Notes under the pieces: model-generated
Told to the model about the DNA's origin: nothing
Database searches by the model: none
Seen by the model: the letters and a program-made list of their open reading frames with translations, nothing else
NCBI GenBank assembly: GCA_039621445.1
Contig: CP154956.1
Location: 95,670,406-95,734,405 of the forward strand
Direction: 5' to 3'
Source of the DNA: Euglena gracilis
Lineage: Eukaryota > Euglenida > Euglenophyceae > Euglenales
Length of the DNA stretch: 64,000 bases
Position numbers and translations under genes: made by a program
Part shown: one piece after another, positions 10,001-20,775 of the stretch
Layout: each line of letters begins with the position of its first letter
How positions within the stretch are numbered: the stretch's first letter is position 1

Positions 10001-11859
10001 GTCGGACTGTCTTGGGGCCCCAGGCAGCCAAACCATTCAATGGAAGGAGAGAATCCCAAATGGTGTTTGCGGGTTGGCGATGGTTTTTTTTTGGCCACCA
10101 CACACCCTGAAGGTTTTCCCAGCGAATGTTTTCTTATTGGGTTGGTTGCATTTCAACGCAATTCCCTCCCCAGCCTTTTCCTCTTTCCCAATCTTTTCTG
10201 TTAAATTTTTCTCAAATGCCATTCATTCGCTCATTGTTTTGATAAAACCTAACACAAATGTCCACCGCAATGTTTGCTTTAAGTGTAAGGCATGGCAACC
10301 CTGACGAGTCAGAGTGGGAAATCAGCCCCCCCCCCCCAGAAAGTTGCTCTGATGGGCTCCAATAGACACAAAGATGGCATAAGGATAGCATGAAACTCCA
10401 GGGTGGAACACGTCTCGTGTTTCCCCTTCTTTACGCGCTCGCTATTTGATGAAATTCGCAAGGCTGTTTCCCTCACTTTCCAAGCATTTTCCCCAAATGA
10501 AAATTTTGTATTCTGCTTGTAATTAATTGATTTGGAGTGACACAGACATTCCCGGCGTCCAAGAATGCAATGAACATTTTGTCATCTTTTTGGATGCCGG
10601 CAAAATGAGTTTTTTTTTGCAATCAGCCGTGCTCCCCACTCTGTTTGTGGTTTTGTCATTTTCATTTCTTGTGTCGACGCATGGAGCATTGTTCATAAGT
10701 GCATCATTCCATACTTGCCTGGGGAAAAACTGCCGCAAAACAATTTTCCGCACACCTTTTTTATAAGCTGTTGGATTTTGAAGAGTTAATGCTCTCAAGC
10801 AGGACTCCTCGGAGGGAAAAAGGACAACTCGCATTCATAAATTGAAAGAGTCGAACAAATTAAAACGGACACCACCCCCCACCGATTCTTATTAACCGCT
10901 GGCATCTTGTGGGTTGTTCCGTGGGAAGTTCTTGAATATAATAATATATATGATATCTAAAAAAGTATAAATAGGTATAATATTTATGCGGATATATATT
11001 GTGTATATAACAGTAATAAATATATAATATGGGGAATATGTATGTATGCATTACACATAATATATATAATATATAGTAACATAATATATAGTAATAATAA
11101 TAGTATATATAACATATGGGGAAATATATCATGTATATAATTATATATATGGGGTAATATATATATATATATATATATATACATACATACATATACATAT
11201 ATAATATAATAATATACGTAATATATGGGGAAATTGCAGTTTGGCGGTGCCTTCAACGGCGTCTCAGTCCTTCCCTGGGCGGCCTGCAAGCGGTGGTCAC
11301 TTTCGACCTGGGTCGGGTCGTGGCGACTTGGAACGTCCACTCCTCCCAGGTGTTTTGGATGTCGTGAACGTTGTGTTTTCCCTTAAGGCCAATAGGGACG
11401 GGGGGGGGAATAAAAGGTGCCAGGTCTCCGGAGCAGAATTTCTTTCCTGCATACACACGTGTGCCCCCGCCTGGGAAGCTGTTGTGCCCAAGAAATTGTC
11501 CAAGTTCCACTCAGGAAACAGACATGGTTGATTTCTTGCCCGATGGGGTAATGGATTTTCTGATTTCCCATGGGGGTCCCTCGGCTGGAATTAGGCCCGA
11601 CCGGGGGTCGAACCAGGTCCAAAACGTCGAAACTGCAAACGTGCCCCCCACAAGCTGCCAATTATGCTAATTTGATTTGGACAGCCCCTTTTCGACCAAT
11701 TTTCGTTGTTTTTTTTGGCCCGTTTTTGTGCCTTGGGGTGCTTTGTCCAGCCAGGCCAAATTGTCCAGCCTCTGAACTGGACACCCCCCTGGGGTTGCAA
11801 AGTTTGAACAAAAAAACTCTGGGTGGGGTCGGTAACTTCTGCCCCCCCCCCCTCTGCAG
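10001..11859. other. Intron 8
   Basis: Mostly moderate-GC sequence without recognisable genes. About 10920-11225 is AT-rich simple-sequence DNA. About 11400-11530 and 11570-11830 hold fragments of the gaaactgtca and cagcctctgagctggac repeat families. A C-run precedes the exon 9 acceptor. Confidence 0.45.
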
Positions 11860-11940
11860 GCCACACACGAGTATTGGGCATCCAAGGCGGCCCTCGAGAT
11901 CCGGAACCACTTCCCCACCAGCATGAACGCACTGTGCAAC
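11860..11940 (+). CDS. Gene 1 exon 9: cyclase-homology domain insert
   Basis: A textbook acceptor (C-run, then tctgcag) and the donor tgcaac before gtgttc at 11941. The 27-codon frame begins ATHEYWASKAALEIRNHFP. It is phase 0 at both ends and joins exons 8 and 10 cleanly. It probably lengthens the loop or helix before the next strand of the domain. No motif of its own was recognised. Confidence 0.6.
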
Positions 11941-12351
11941 GTGTTCTCTTCTAAGAGCAGCCTGCCCGCCCCGTGGCTTGGGGGGGGGGGAGGTGTGGCA
12001 GGGCCAGGATGGTGGTCACACTTCATTGCTCATGCAATCCGGTTTATGCATGAACCACCTTCATGGCACATAGAATTTCACTAACATACTAACATACTGA
12101 CTACTGATATAACATATTACCTAGCATACTAACTAATATTAACATAATAGCATACTATCATGATAACATAATAACAAAATAACATAAGAACATAATACTA
12201 ACATACTGACTGACATATTAACATACAAACATGCTGAGGGTTCATATGCATGCATTACGTGCATGCATATGTCACATATCATCCATCGGTCATGTGCAAC
12301 ACAATTATTTCTTCACTGTGTCATTCTTTTGCTTTTCTGAGGCCTACCCTA

Positions 12352-12378
12352 ACCCTAACCCTAACCCTAACCCTAACC
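12352..12378. repeat. Interstitial telomere-like CCCTAA array
   Basis: About four and a half tandem copies of ccctaa in an intron of gene 1. If it derives from the host telomere it points to a TTAGGG-type repeat. Short ttaggg pairs also occur in the foldback element at about 28885-28980. Confidence 0.8.
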
Positions 12379-13270
12379 CGAGGGAGTACATCAGAAATTA
12401 AGACTGACCCCCCCTCGGAACGGTCAAAGAGTTATATAATTGTTTTATTTTATTTGCGTTACTCCTCCACTGCGTTGCTTCCAACGCCGTGTCTTTTGAC
12501 AAGGGATGCCAATAAAAGGGCTTTCGGAGAAAGAAAAGGCAGTCAGATTGGGGTTGACCAGGTTTATTTAAACGAAAGCTGCACCCCCTGGCCAGGGGGG
12601 GGGATTTTCGACCCACCCCGGCGCACTACAGCGCTGGAATTACACCAGAGTTGCTCACCCGGCCAGGCAGAGCAACAAAAGAGCACTGGTGTAAGGGGTG
12701 TAAGGGGTGTAAGGGGTTGGCCAGAAGCGAAGTTAGCGCTGGCCATAAACAGACAAGAAGCCTTAGTGTAACTAAGGGAGGGTTGGGTCGAACGTGGCGC
12801 TGTGCACCAGGGCCCACACCTTTGGGGGGGATTTTCAAGGGAAGTTTGCCCTGGGCACAAATATGCCTGGGACTGGAAAATGTTGGTTCGGCTTCTTTTG
12901 AGAAAGGTGCACCCCAAGGGGGTGCCATGGAAAGGCAGAGGGGTTGGGCATTTTCGAGCCCCGGGGGGTCAGAATTTGGGATGGGTTGTGCTGTTGCACT
13001 CCCCCCATCGCCGAACGCAAAGCAATCGAAGCGCCGAAGCCCAATGCGTCAGGGCCCCGAAAAGGGCCATTCTCAACGGCCAATTCTCTCAAGGCAAATT
13101 GGCTGGTCGGCCGGGGCCGGGACCCAAAGCCAACCCCCACCCCCCTTGCGGTGCTTACGACAGCAGGCACCACAGCACCATAGCACAAGGTACCACACAG
13201 CACACACACAGGCACCCCATAACACAAGGTACATAGAGCACACCCTGGGTTGGTCAACGGGAGGGCGCCT

Positions 13271-13413
13271 GTGTGTCCATCGCCGTGCTGCCTGTGTGTG
13301 TCCATCGCTGTGCTGCCTGTGTGTGTCCATCGCCGTGCTGCCTGTGTGTGTCCATCGCTGTGCTGCCTGTGTGTGTCCATCGCTGTGCTGCCTGTGTGCC
13401 CATCGCCGTGCTG
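13271..13413. repeat. 25-bp minisatellite
   Basis: Six tandem units of tgtgtgtccatcgc(c/t)gtg followed by ctgcc, alternating at one C/T site; the last unit is slightly shorter. It ends 15 bases before the exon 10 start, so length changes could affect that acceptor. Confidence 0.85.
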
Positions 13414-13428
13414 CCGCGGTTGCGTGAG

Positions 13429-13490
13429 CCAGCCACCCGGGCGCTGCCATCCAAGCATGACTTCCAGGTGGTGGTCGCCCTTGCCCGGGG
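13429..13490 (+). CDS. Gene 1 exon 10: cyclase-homology domain, third strand
   Basis: Acceptor gcgtgag. The frame reads PATRALPSKHDFQVVVALARG. FQVVVALARG matches the strand 'h-h-h-G-h-x-x-G-P' that precedes the base-binding region in class III cyclases. The start is phase 0, matching exon 9. No GT follows in a suitable place. A GC donor (cgggg before gcctct at 13491) closes in phase with exon 11 starting at 14985. Stopping earlier at cag before gtggtg would lose the strand. Confidence 0.55.
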
Positions 13491-14984
13491 GCCTCTCAAC
13501 CGGCCCCCCTCCCATGAACTGGAGGCCTATTGCATTCCGAAGTTCTGCATGCCCAACTTGTAGGCGGGTGGCATGGGTGTACTCGATCAGAATGCCAATT
13601 GATCAGTCCAATGGAAAACGGCCGGCGGATACTGCTTGAGGTCAACTGAATTGTTCGTTAATCGAGGTAGGCCGGGGTTTTCCAAAGGTTGGACCTCCAG
13701 CGGGGGGGGGGGTGGCACCCCCTGGGTGGGAGGCCCCTGAGCCTGTCCCAGAACCAAAAGTCACAGCTATTTTATGTTTATTTTTGCCATTCTTTAAGAA
13801 AATTCTCTCCCCCTCTCCTACCGCGAAATTGGCCACCACGCCGGGGTTTGATATAAGGAGGGCGTACATGGTTTAGGTGGGGGGTGTCCCCCCCCCACCC
13901 CCCCCCCCTGCTGGCCCGCAGGGGGGGGTCCGGACCACCTCCCCCCCCCACCTGCCAGGGGGGTCCGGACCGACCCTCGGGGGGGTTCCCGGGACCCCCC
14001 CCAAAAAGGGTCAATTTTTTCCTCCGGCGCTTCGCGCCGAAATTTTTTTGCATTTTTGGCACATTTTTGCCCAAAAAGTGCCCAAAATGGCACTTTTGGT
14101 CGATTTGGGGGGTCAAAAAATTTCGGCCACCCTGACCGCGCACCTGTTTAGGTGGGGGGGGTGTCCCCCCCACCCCCCCCCTCCTGGCCTGCAGGGGGGG
14201 GGTCCGGACCACCCCCCCCCCACCTGTCCTTATATCGAACCCTGCACCACGCCCATACTCGGCAGGGGGGGATTGATATCTGCAATTTTCCCGTGCTTTT
14301 CCCTAAGTCCCCTCCGGCAAAAGTGTATTAATTCCCAAAAACCGCAGTTTCCACAATTTCCCCGCAATTTTTCTGAAGGCCTCCGATATCAAATCCCTTT
14401 TTGCAGGGCTGTACAGGAATCCCCAAACTGTATGGGCGGTGGGTGGGGTCGAGCCTCTCCCCCACCTCCTGGGGTCTGCCCCTCCCCCACAAGGCTTTCC
14501 TGGCCAACCTGGCTGAAACTTCCCTGGGAGTGGGGGGTATGTTTGCAGTAGGTTACCTCCCCCCCCCCCCCGGGGAAACTGTCATGGTCCCGCCCGGGAA
14601 CTGTCACCTGACAGGTTTAGCCGGTACTGGGGACCCTGGCAACTTCCTATGTTGACAAGTTGGCCGGTAATGGGAGTGTTCCCACCCATCAGAAGGCGAT
14701 TTGTTTCAAAATTGCTTTGGGACAAAACGGCGAAAGAGCCGCTCCGCCGTCGGCAAAACGGTGAATAGGTCATTTCGCCGTCGGCAAAACGGTGAAAAAG
14801 CCGCTTCGCCGTCGGCAAAACCGTTAAAAGCCGCTTCGCCGTCAGCAAAATGGCGGAAAAGCCGCTTCGCCAGCCAAACGTGACAAAAATGGGGGGGAAA
14901 GCCGAAAAGCCAAAATGAAACGCATATGGGTGGGAACAAGAGGAGAGGGTGGGCAGTCCCCCTCCCCACAGTGCTCTGGAAAAG
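13491..14984. repeat. Intron 10: palindromic elements
   Basis: About 13830-14260 is a palindromic element (left ggtttgatataagg, right cttatatcgaacc) with G/C runs and a central cgcttcgcgccg hairpin. About 14280-14400 is a gcaattt-rich repeat also at 22020-22150. About 14545-14660 is a gaaactgtca element. 14679-14937 is the gttcccaccc element. No genes. Confidence 0.65.
14679..14937. repeat. 'gttcccaccc' inverted-repeat element with internal 30-bp array
   Basis: The ends gttcccaccc and gggtgggaac are inverted. The interior is a tandem array of about 33-bp units carrying cgccgtcggcaaaacgg. A second copy lies in the opposite orientation at 23684-23914, where both the ends and the array recur. 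No target-site duplication was evident. It sits directly before exon 11. Confidence 0.7.
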
Positions 14985-15147
14985 GGGCGGGTGGGCCGTC
15001 CCCATCGGCGGGCTGCTCCGCACCGCAAAGCAGGCAGCCACTGTGCTGCATGGCGATGCCATCCGCATGGCGGAGCGCCTGCTCACGCTGAACACGCTGT
15101 GCGAGACGACGATCCTGATGACGCAGCAGACGTTTGAGGCGGTGCAG
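14985..15147 (+). CDS. Gene 1 exon 11: cyclase-homology domain, base-binding segment
   Basis: The strongest cyclase exon. It reads GWAVPIGGLLRTAKQAATV then LHGDAIRMAERLLTLN, followed by TTILMTQQTFEAVQ. This follows the class III signature G-D-A-V-N-x-A-x-R-L-E and the later strand 'IhVS-x-x-T' in order and spacing. The helix Asp and the Arg of AxR are kept, but the usual Asn is Arg. The donor is gtgcag before gtgtgt at 15148. The start could also be 14972 (after ccccacag), which gives three or four more residues but does not match exon 10 in phase. Confidence 0.75.
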
Positions 15148-18100
15148 GTGTGTGGCGTGTGTAGTGTGTGTTTCCATGTGTGTGTGTGTGTGTGTATGTG
15201 TCTGTGTCTGTCTGTGTGTGTGTGTGTGTGTGTTTGTGTGTGTGCATGTGCGTGCGTGCCTGTGTGTGTGTGTGTGTGTGTGTGTCCATGTGTGTCTTGG
15301 GTGGCTGATCTCGCATTTACCTTTTTTGTGTTCTTTTGTGTGTTTGCACCAAGGAAGCAAGATTTGTATTTTGGGTGTTATTGGTCCAAGTTTTTGAACT
15401 GTTGGGTCGACATCGGCCACCATGTGTGGATCTCAACCATTTTCAGGGGTGAAATATGAAAGGTGTGGCATACAAAATTTTATGTTTTTGGCCCTCTAAA
15501 AACATGTTTACAAGTTGTGAAATAAAAAAATTGTCAAAAACAAACAAAACCCCCCATTCCATTTCCTTTGGACAACTGCCAGGACCAGGTGTTCTGTGAG
15601 GTCCACCCCTTTTCTTTTTTCAACCAACCAAAAAAGCCTCCTTACTGTGTAAATAGCTAGCCTAACCCTCACCTTAAAGTCCAAAGTCCGTGCACCCTGA
15701 TGAAGGTTTGTATTATTAGTCCTTGAGTTGGGTTCTATAATAGGACGGCGTATGTGGCAGAGGGTGCCCGGATAGACCGGCCTGAGACCCCACGCATTTT
15801 TTTCTTTATGGTGCTTGCGCTGAACAGGTTTGGCATCTTTGACAATTTTTGCCAAAATATCGGAAAACTTGTCGGTCACCCGGACTGCGCCACTGTACAA
15901 GAGGGGGGTGTCCCCCCACCCCAAGCACCTCCAGTGGCAAATCCCAACAAATCCCGACAAATCCTGATAACGCTGCAGAAATTTGGAAGAATAGATTCTG
16001 TACAAAAGGTTGGACAAAGTTGCCCAAAAGGAACGTTGCGAATAGTTGTCAATTATTTTCCTGCTGTCTGTGTCCATTCTGTTTTTGCCTCCACAGGTTG
16101 TTTTAAAAATGAGAGCTTCCTACCCCCCCCCCCCCCTATGTCCAACGACCCCCCTATGTCCAATGACCACCCCCCCCGTCAGAGGACACCTTTTCGGAGG
16201 TTTGACCAAATTTTTGGTCCCGGTGTGAAGCGCCGGGACGAAAATTTTTGCCCAAAAATTGGCAAAGAATTTGGCCAAAATGCCATTTTTGACACTTTTT
16301 GGACAAAAATTTGTCAAAATTGCCCAAAATTTTCGGCGCAAAGCGCCGGAAGGGAATATTTGGACATTTTTGGGTGGGTAGGGACCCGGGTACCCACCAA
16401 CTTTCTTTTGACCCCATGCCCAACCACCCCCCCCCCCCGGTCAGAGGACACCTTTTTGGTCACTACCCTATGTCCAACGACCACCCCCCCGGTCAGAGGA
16501 CACCTTTTTGGTCACTACCCTATTTCCAACGACCACCCCCCCGGTCAGAGGACAGAGGTTACCGGTCATTGGACATAAGGGGGGGGGGTAAGCAGCTTTC
16601 TTTGTTGTGTCGCCGGTGAGCAGAAATTTGTATGGCCCAGCAACAATAGCATCATGATTGCCTTCAGACAGTCGAAAAAAAAACTTGACAAAAAGTTGTC
16701 AAGTTTTCCTGCTTTTCCATACATGATTTATTACAGATCCAAAGAAGCTTGGCATTGGCAAGTAGCTGGTTGAAATTACTATCTGGACGGGATTGTATTA
16801 AATAAATAGTGTATGTGGCAGTTCTTATGACAGTCAACCTTTTTCAATACCGATGCATTATTTTCCATGTCTCTTTTTTCCCCTAATGTCAATATTTGTG
16901 TATCAGAGATTCATGTGTTGATCGCTGGCAGTTGTGATGTTACAGACCCTTGTCTTGTCGGCTGTTTTAGCAACCCCTTTAAACGACCCATGCCCCAAAG
17001 ACCACAAATATTTGTACCCAACCGGGGGGGGGGGGGGATATTTGGGGACAAATATTGGTAGTTTTTGGCAATACAGGAGGTATGGTATGCAATCCAAAGA
17101 TTTCAGGATACTCTTTTTTTTGAAGCTGAAAGCCCCAAAAGTAGCCAACAGTCAGCAAAAGTGGTCAAAAAAGCAGTTTGAAGGCAGCTAAAGCCAGCAA
17201 AGTGACCAACAACAGTCAAACACAGCAACAAGTTACCAAAAGTGGTCAAAGTGGTTTAATAGCTGCTGACAGTGACAAAAATGGCTAAAAGTGGGCAAAC
17301 GTGGAAAATATTGTTCAAAAGTTGGCAATAGTGGCCTAAAAATGGCCAAAAAAAGGGGCCACATGTGGACAAAAGTGCCCAAGCGTGGCCAAAAGCAGCC
17401 AAAAGCCGTAAAAAGAAGCCAAAAGCGGCCTGATGTTGGCCAATAGTAGACAAAAATGGCGAAAAGTGGGCAAAAGTTGGCAAAAGTGGCTAAAGTTGTC
17501 ATTTGCCTCAGATCAAATTCTTCCAAAATCATGTGGCTGGGACCCCACCTCCAGTCTTCAAAACCCAGTGAATCCCGACAAATCCCGACAACACCACCCA
17601 ACTGAAGTGTCCAGAGGAGCTCGGTCCCCCTCCTGGACCGGGGGGGGGTGGTCCAGCCCCCTCCTGCCTTTGGGTTAAACCCTGTCCTCAAGACTACCCA
17701 GGGTGAGCCAGCCTCACTTTCAAATTTAGCAATCTTACAGGGGGGGAAACACAAAAAGACCCAGGATTTGGGTTTCTGGCACTTTTTGCATTTCTTTCCC
17801 CTGTCATGACCAAAATTACAAAAATCAGACCCAGAAATTGTCAATATTTCTTAGAGAGGAAAGCCAAACAAGATGAAGGTAAGGAAATTGTCATTTACGC
17901 CCATGCTCTGTCTGCTATCATATTGGGAAGTTGTCGCCCATGACATAAGTTCGGAAAAATTATTATCGATTATTATTGTTATTATTGTGATTATTTATTA
18001 TTTTTCCCAATATTTGTATTTTCTGTGGAATCTGCAATGATTTGGGGTGTGCAAGGTAAATGGAACTGCTTTTTTTGTTGTTGCCGTGTGGTTTCTTACC

Positions 18101-18239
18101 ACCTCAAGAGATGATCAAGTTGCCAAGTTTTCTCTAGTTCCAGAAAACGATTGAATAAATTTCGCCAGGAGGTACACCTCTTTTTCTCTGGACTCTGCAA
18201 AGTTGCAGCCGCCAAACGGCCTCCCCCACCCGGGTGCAG
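15148..18239. repeat. Intron 11: GT microsatellite and repeats
   Basis: About 15150-15290 is a GT microsatellite starting at the donor. About 16128-16580 is a palindromic tatgtccaacgacc element. 16682-16705 is a perfect small hairpin (aacttgaca with tgtcaagtt). About 17140-17520 is a ttttggc/gccaaaa-rich repeat of a family also at 37290-37800, 48940-50380 and 61500-62000. About 17940-18010 is a TTA/ATT-rich stretch. No gene found. Confidence 0.6.
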
Positions 18240-18377
18240 GGGTACGTCACCGCCGATCTGGTGGACTACGTGCTCGACGCGCGGAAGGAGCACGTCACCG
18301 CCGTGTACCACTTGCTCGGCACAGACACCGTCGACCTTGTCGGGTACCGCGACCTCTACAAGGATGCCGTCACCCAG
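18240..18377 (+). CDS. Gene 1 exon 12: C-terminal end of cyclase-homology domain
   Basis: Acceptor cgggtgcag. The frame reads GYVTADLVDYVLDARKEH then VTAVYHLLGTD and DLVGYRDLYKDAVTQ. The pattern 'hVD-x-h-x-x-x-x-R/K-x-x-x-h-x-h-Y-x-L-L-G' is the usual last strand pair after the cyclase core in many eukaryotic adenylyl cyclases. Phase 0 matches exon 11. The end is either cag before GC at 18378 or gca before GT at 18381; both keep phase. Confidence 0.75.
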
Positions 18378-19467
18378 GCAGTGCCATTCCTCCCTCTTTG
18401 GCTATCCATGTGGATGGACAAATGCCAAATGGGCTTCGGCAATGAGGCTTTTTTTAGGTTGCCGCTCCTTCCCCCCCCAGACAACTCACTAATTTATTTT
18501 GGACTATTACTTATTTTGAACTAACTGGTTGGACCCCTCCCTGGTTGCACACTGCAGATTTATTACCTTTGTGCTTGAAGATATTGCACCGTTGACGCGT
18601 TGAAAAAAAAAAGCAGGCAATGTGGTTCGCGAATTGGTCAGGCTACTCAGGAATAACAAAAAGGCAATGCTTCCCACCCAGAGATGGGCAGGAAGCATCG
18701 TTGCACACCTTTGGTCCAACCGCCCTACTGCCAGCCCCCCAAGCCGGTGGAGGTGGACCCACCTGCTCCATCGCCTTTGGCACCCATGAGTTCCAAACCG
18801 CGGACGACATTCTGGACCAGTGCCAAGCAGGGGCCTCCGGCGTTTCTGCTGCGGTCTCCCCGTGGTACAGAAGTCATGCAGGGCTCTCTCCATCAATCCT
18901 TTGTGCAGCGCTGAGACTCAGGCAGTGATGGTTCTGCTCTGAGCCAAAGGCCGTGTGCTTTTCTTCCCATTCCTCGTTCGCTCTGGGAGTTTCTGTGCCT
19001 GCGGAAGCCGTCCTCCACAAATGAATCAACCAGAATTTGGATTTGGAATTAGCAGTACCCCCAGGTATTCTTTTCCGACCCCGACGGCTACAAAGATTAT
19101 TTGCTCCTGGGGAAGACAAAAACGTTGGGAGTAAATAACACACAGCACTCAACTGGTCGCGCCTCACCACCAACTGGGCCCGACAAGACTTAACTCTGAA
19201 ATCGAATGGGCTCAGGTCAGAGATTTTTTTTTAAAGTATGGTGACCCGGGTAGGGGGGCGCTGGGGTGGGTGAGTCAAGCTGCATCCCCACCCCCCTGGG
19301 GGGGGTGCTGTGTGGGTCCCCCCCCCCCCGATAGGGGGTTCTATTCTACTTTCAGCGCAAAGTGCCAACAATACTTTCATTTCAAATTGTTGGGCCCAGA
19401 AGGCGCCAAACCCCCACCCTGAGAAAAGTCTGCGCCGGAGGCCGCTGGGCCCCAAGGCCTGCTGGAG
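18378..19467. other. Intron 12
   Basis: Moderate-GC DNA without a recognisable exon. About 18690-18900 is open in several frames but has no good borders or family pattern. C- and G-runs lie at about 19260-19330. Confidence 0.35.
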
Positions 19468-19571
19468 GACTCCCGGGCGACGTTCGGCCCCTACCGGCTG
19501 GTGCAGTGCCGGCGGCTGCGGCAGCTCCTCGGCCACTTCCTGAAGGCGGCCGCCGGCGGGGAGGACCTCAA
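19468..19571 (+). CDS. Gene 1 exon 13: helical region after cyclase homology
   Basis: The acceptor is ctggag (or cccaag at 19456). The frame reads DSRATFGPYRLVQCRRLRQL then LGHFLKAAAGGEDL. It is helical and Arg/Leu-rich; I do not recognise a family. The end, aa before gctgcc at 19572, is a GC donor that gives phase 2 and rebuilds a Lys codon with exon 14; the GT at 19580 does not fit. The intron downstream begins almost at once with a copy of the element family seen at 26243-27974. Confidence 0.5.
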
Positions 19572-20645
19572 GCTGCCCTGTCAAGCGCCTTGCCCCCCCC
19601 CCCCCGCTAGCCCAGCCAGCCAGCCCATTTTAGGGGGTCCAGCCCAACATTTTTTCGGCGCGAAGCGCCGAAATTTTTTGAAAAACTGTGTTCAAAAGTG
19701 GCCAAAAATGGGGTTTGGGGGCGTTTGGGGCATTTTTGGGGGGTTTCAGATGCATCATTTTTCAAAATTGTGTTCTGCAGGCCCTTTTTTGGCATTTTTC
19801 CGATTTCAGTCCACCTCGCCCCGGTTCGGGTCCAGCCGGGGTCCAGCCCCCCCCCCCCCCCCCCCGGGGGGGGGGCGGGCGGGCTAGCCAGCCCAAATTT
19901 CTAGCCAGCCCAAATTTCTAGCCCTAGCCCAGCACCCCCCCCCCCCCGGGGTCCTTAAAGAGATGTATGGACCCAGGGCCCCTCGTCCAGCCTGTCGCCA
20001 CTTCCATTGAACGCGTAGTGAGAGTCCAGAGGTTTGCTACTGGACGTTGCAGAGAATACCCCCCCCAGTCCAAGTCCTGGCTCGCAGAACGGGGACGGGA
20101 ATGGGACCTTCCGTTTCGGTCCCGCAAAACCCTCCGTGTGGTTCTCTGAAAGGCGGGCGTTGACCCCGTGCTCCAGGTCGGGTGCAGGGCGGGGAGTTTA
20201 TTTCCTTTATTGACCGCCCCTTGAGGCCCTCCCTCCCCCCCAAGTCCGACGACTACCCCCCCCCCCCCCGGGTCTTAGGACACTTTTTCAGAGGGTTGGC
20301 CAAATTTTCGCCGGGCGGAAAGATTTTGCCCAAAATCGACCAGGAGTTCGCCAAAATGCCATTTTTGACACGTTTTTGGTAAACTTTCTCAAAAAAAAGA
20401 TTGCTCAAAAATTTCGGTGCAAAGCGCCGGAAGGAAAATTTTTTACCTTTTTGGGGGGGGGTAGGGTCTTGGGCACTCGCCACTTTTTTTTAACCCTTGT
20501 CCAATGACCACCCCCACCTTCCCCCGGTCGGAGGGTGGGGGTGGTCATTTTTGCCAAAATATGGATATTTCTTCGAAATATATTTCTTCGAAGTTCAGGT
20601 ATTTCTTCAAAGATTGCCGTTTTTCCTGTGTGGATTTTGCCTGAG
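19572..20645. repeat. Intron 13: partial hAT-like element and palindrome
   Basis: About 19605-19967 matches the right-hand part of the 26243-27974 element, including gcgcgaagcgccg, ccggttcgggtccagcc and the end ccttaaagagatgtatg. Its left end is missing. About 20240-20545 is a palindromic tccgacgacc/ggtcgg element related to those at 3030 and 16128. Confidence 0.6.
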
Positions 20646-20775
20646 GACTGCCTGGGCCGGGCGCTGGGGCCACCCATACTACCGCCGCTACCTCGCGGCA
20701 TGGGAGGAGTTCGAGAACCTCAGCGAGTCCCTGTCGACCGTGTCCCGTCTGAGGGAGCCCGACGACTTCCCGAAG
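20646..20775 (+). CDS. Gene 1 exon 14
   Basis: Acceptor gcctgag and a consensus donor aag before gtacgc at 20776. The frame reads TAWAGRWGHPYYRRYLAAWE then EFENLSESLSTVSRLREPDD and FPK. It is helical and charged, with no family recognised. Phase 2 in and 0 out match exons 13 and 15. Its position between cyclase homology and kinase suggests an interdomain helical module. Confidence 0.65.

Larger units (their letters stand above)
11941..13428. repeat. Intron 9: telomere-like array, repeats, 25-bp minisatellite
   Basis: About 12070-12235 is a degenerate acatacta-type simple repeat. 12352-12378 is a CCCTAA array. About 12550-13180 holds repeat-derived sequence, including a copy of the repeat at 430-505. 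13271-13413 is a 25-bp minisatellite that ends just before exon 10. A 258-codon open frame at 12651-13427 crosses these repeats and is not taken as a gene. Confidence 0.6.

Noticed and set aside
10001-10023. Extension of exon 8 to include VGLSWGP, which resembles a cyclase strand
   Set aside because: Exons 9 and 10 follow in phase only if exon 8 stops at 10000, and exon 10 carries a better version of that strand.
12651-13427. 258-codon open frame, the longest plus-strand frame seen
   Set aside because: It crosses several repeat fragments and reads the 25-bp minisatellite as a Cys/His/Val repeat; composition is not coding-like.
16682-16705. Perfect small hairpin followed by T-richness, like a bacterial terminator
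   Set aside because: The context is a eukaryotic intron; a single short hairpin has no supported function here.
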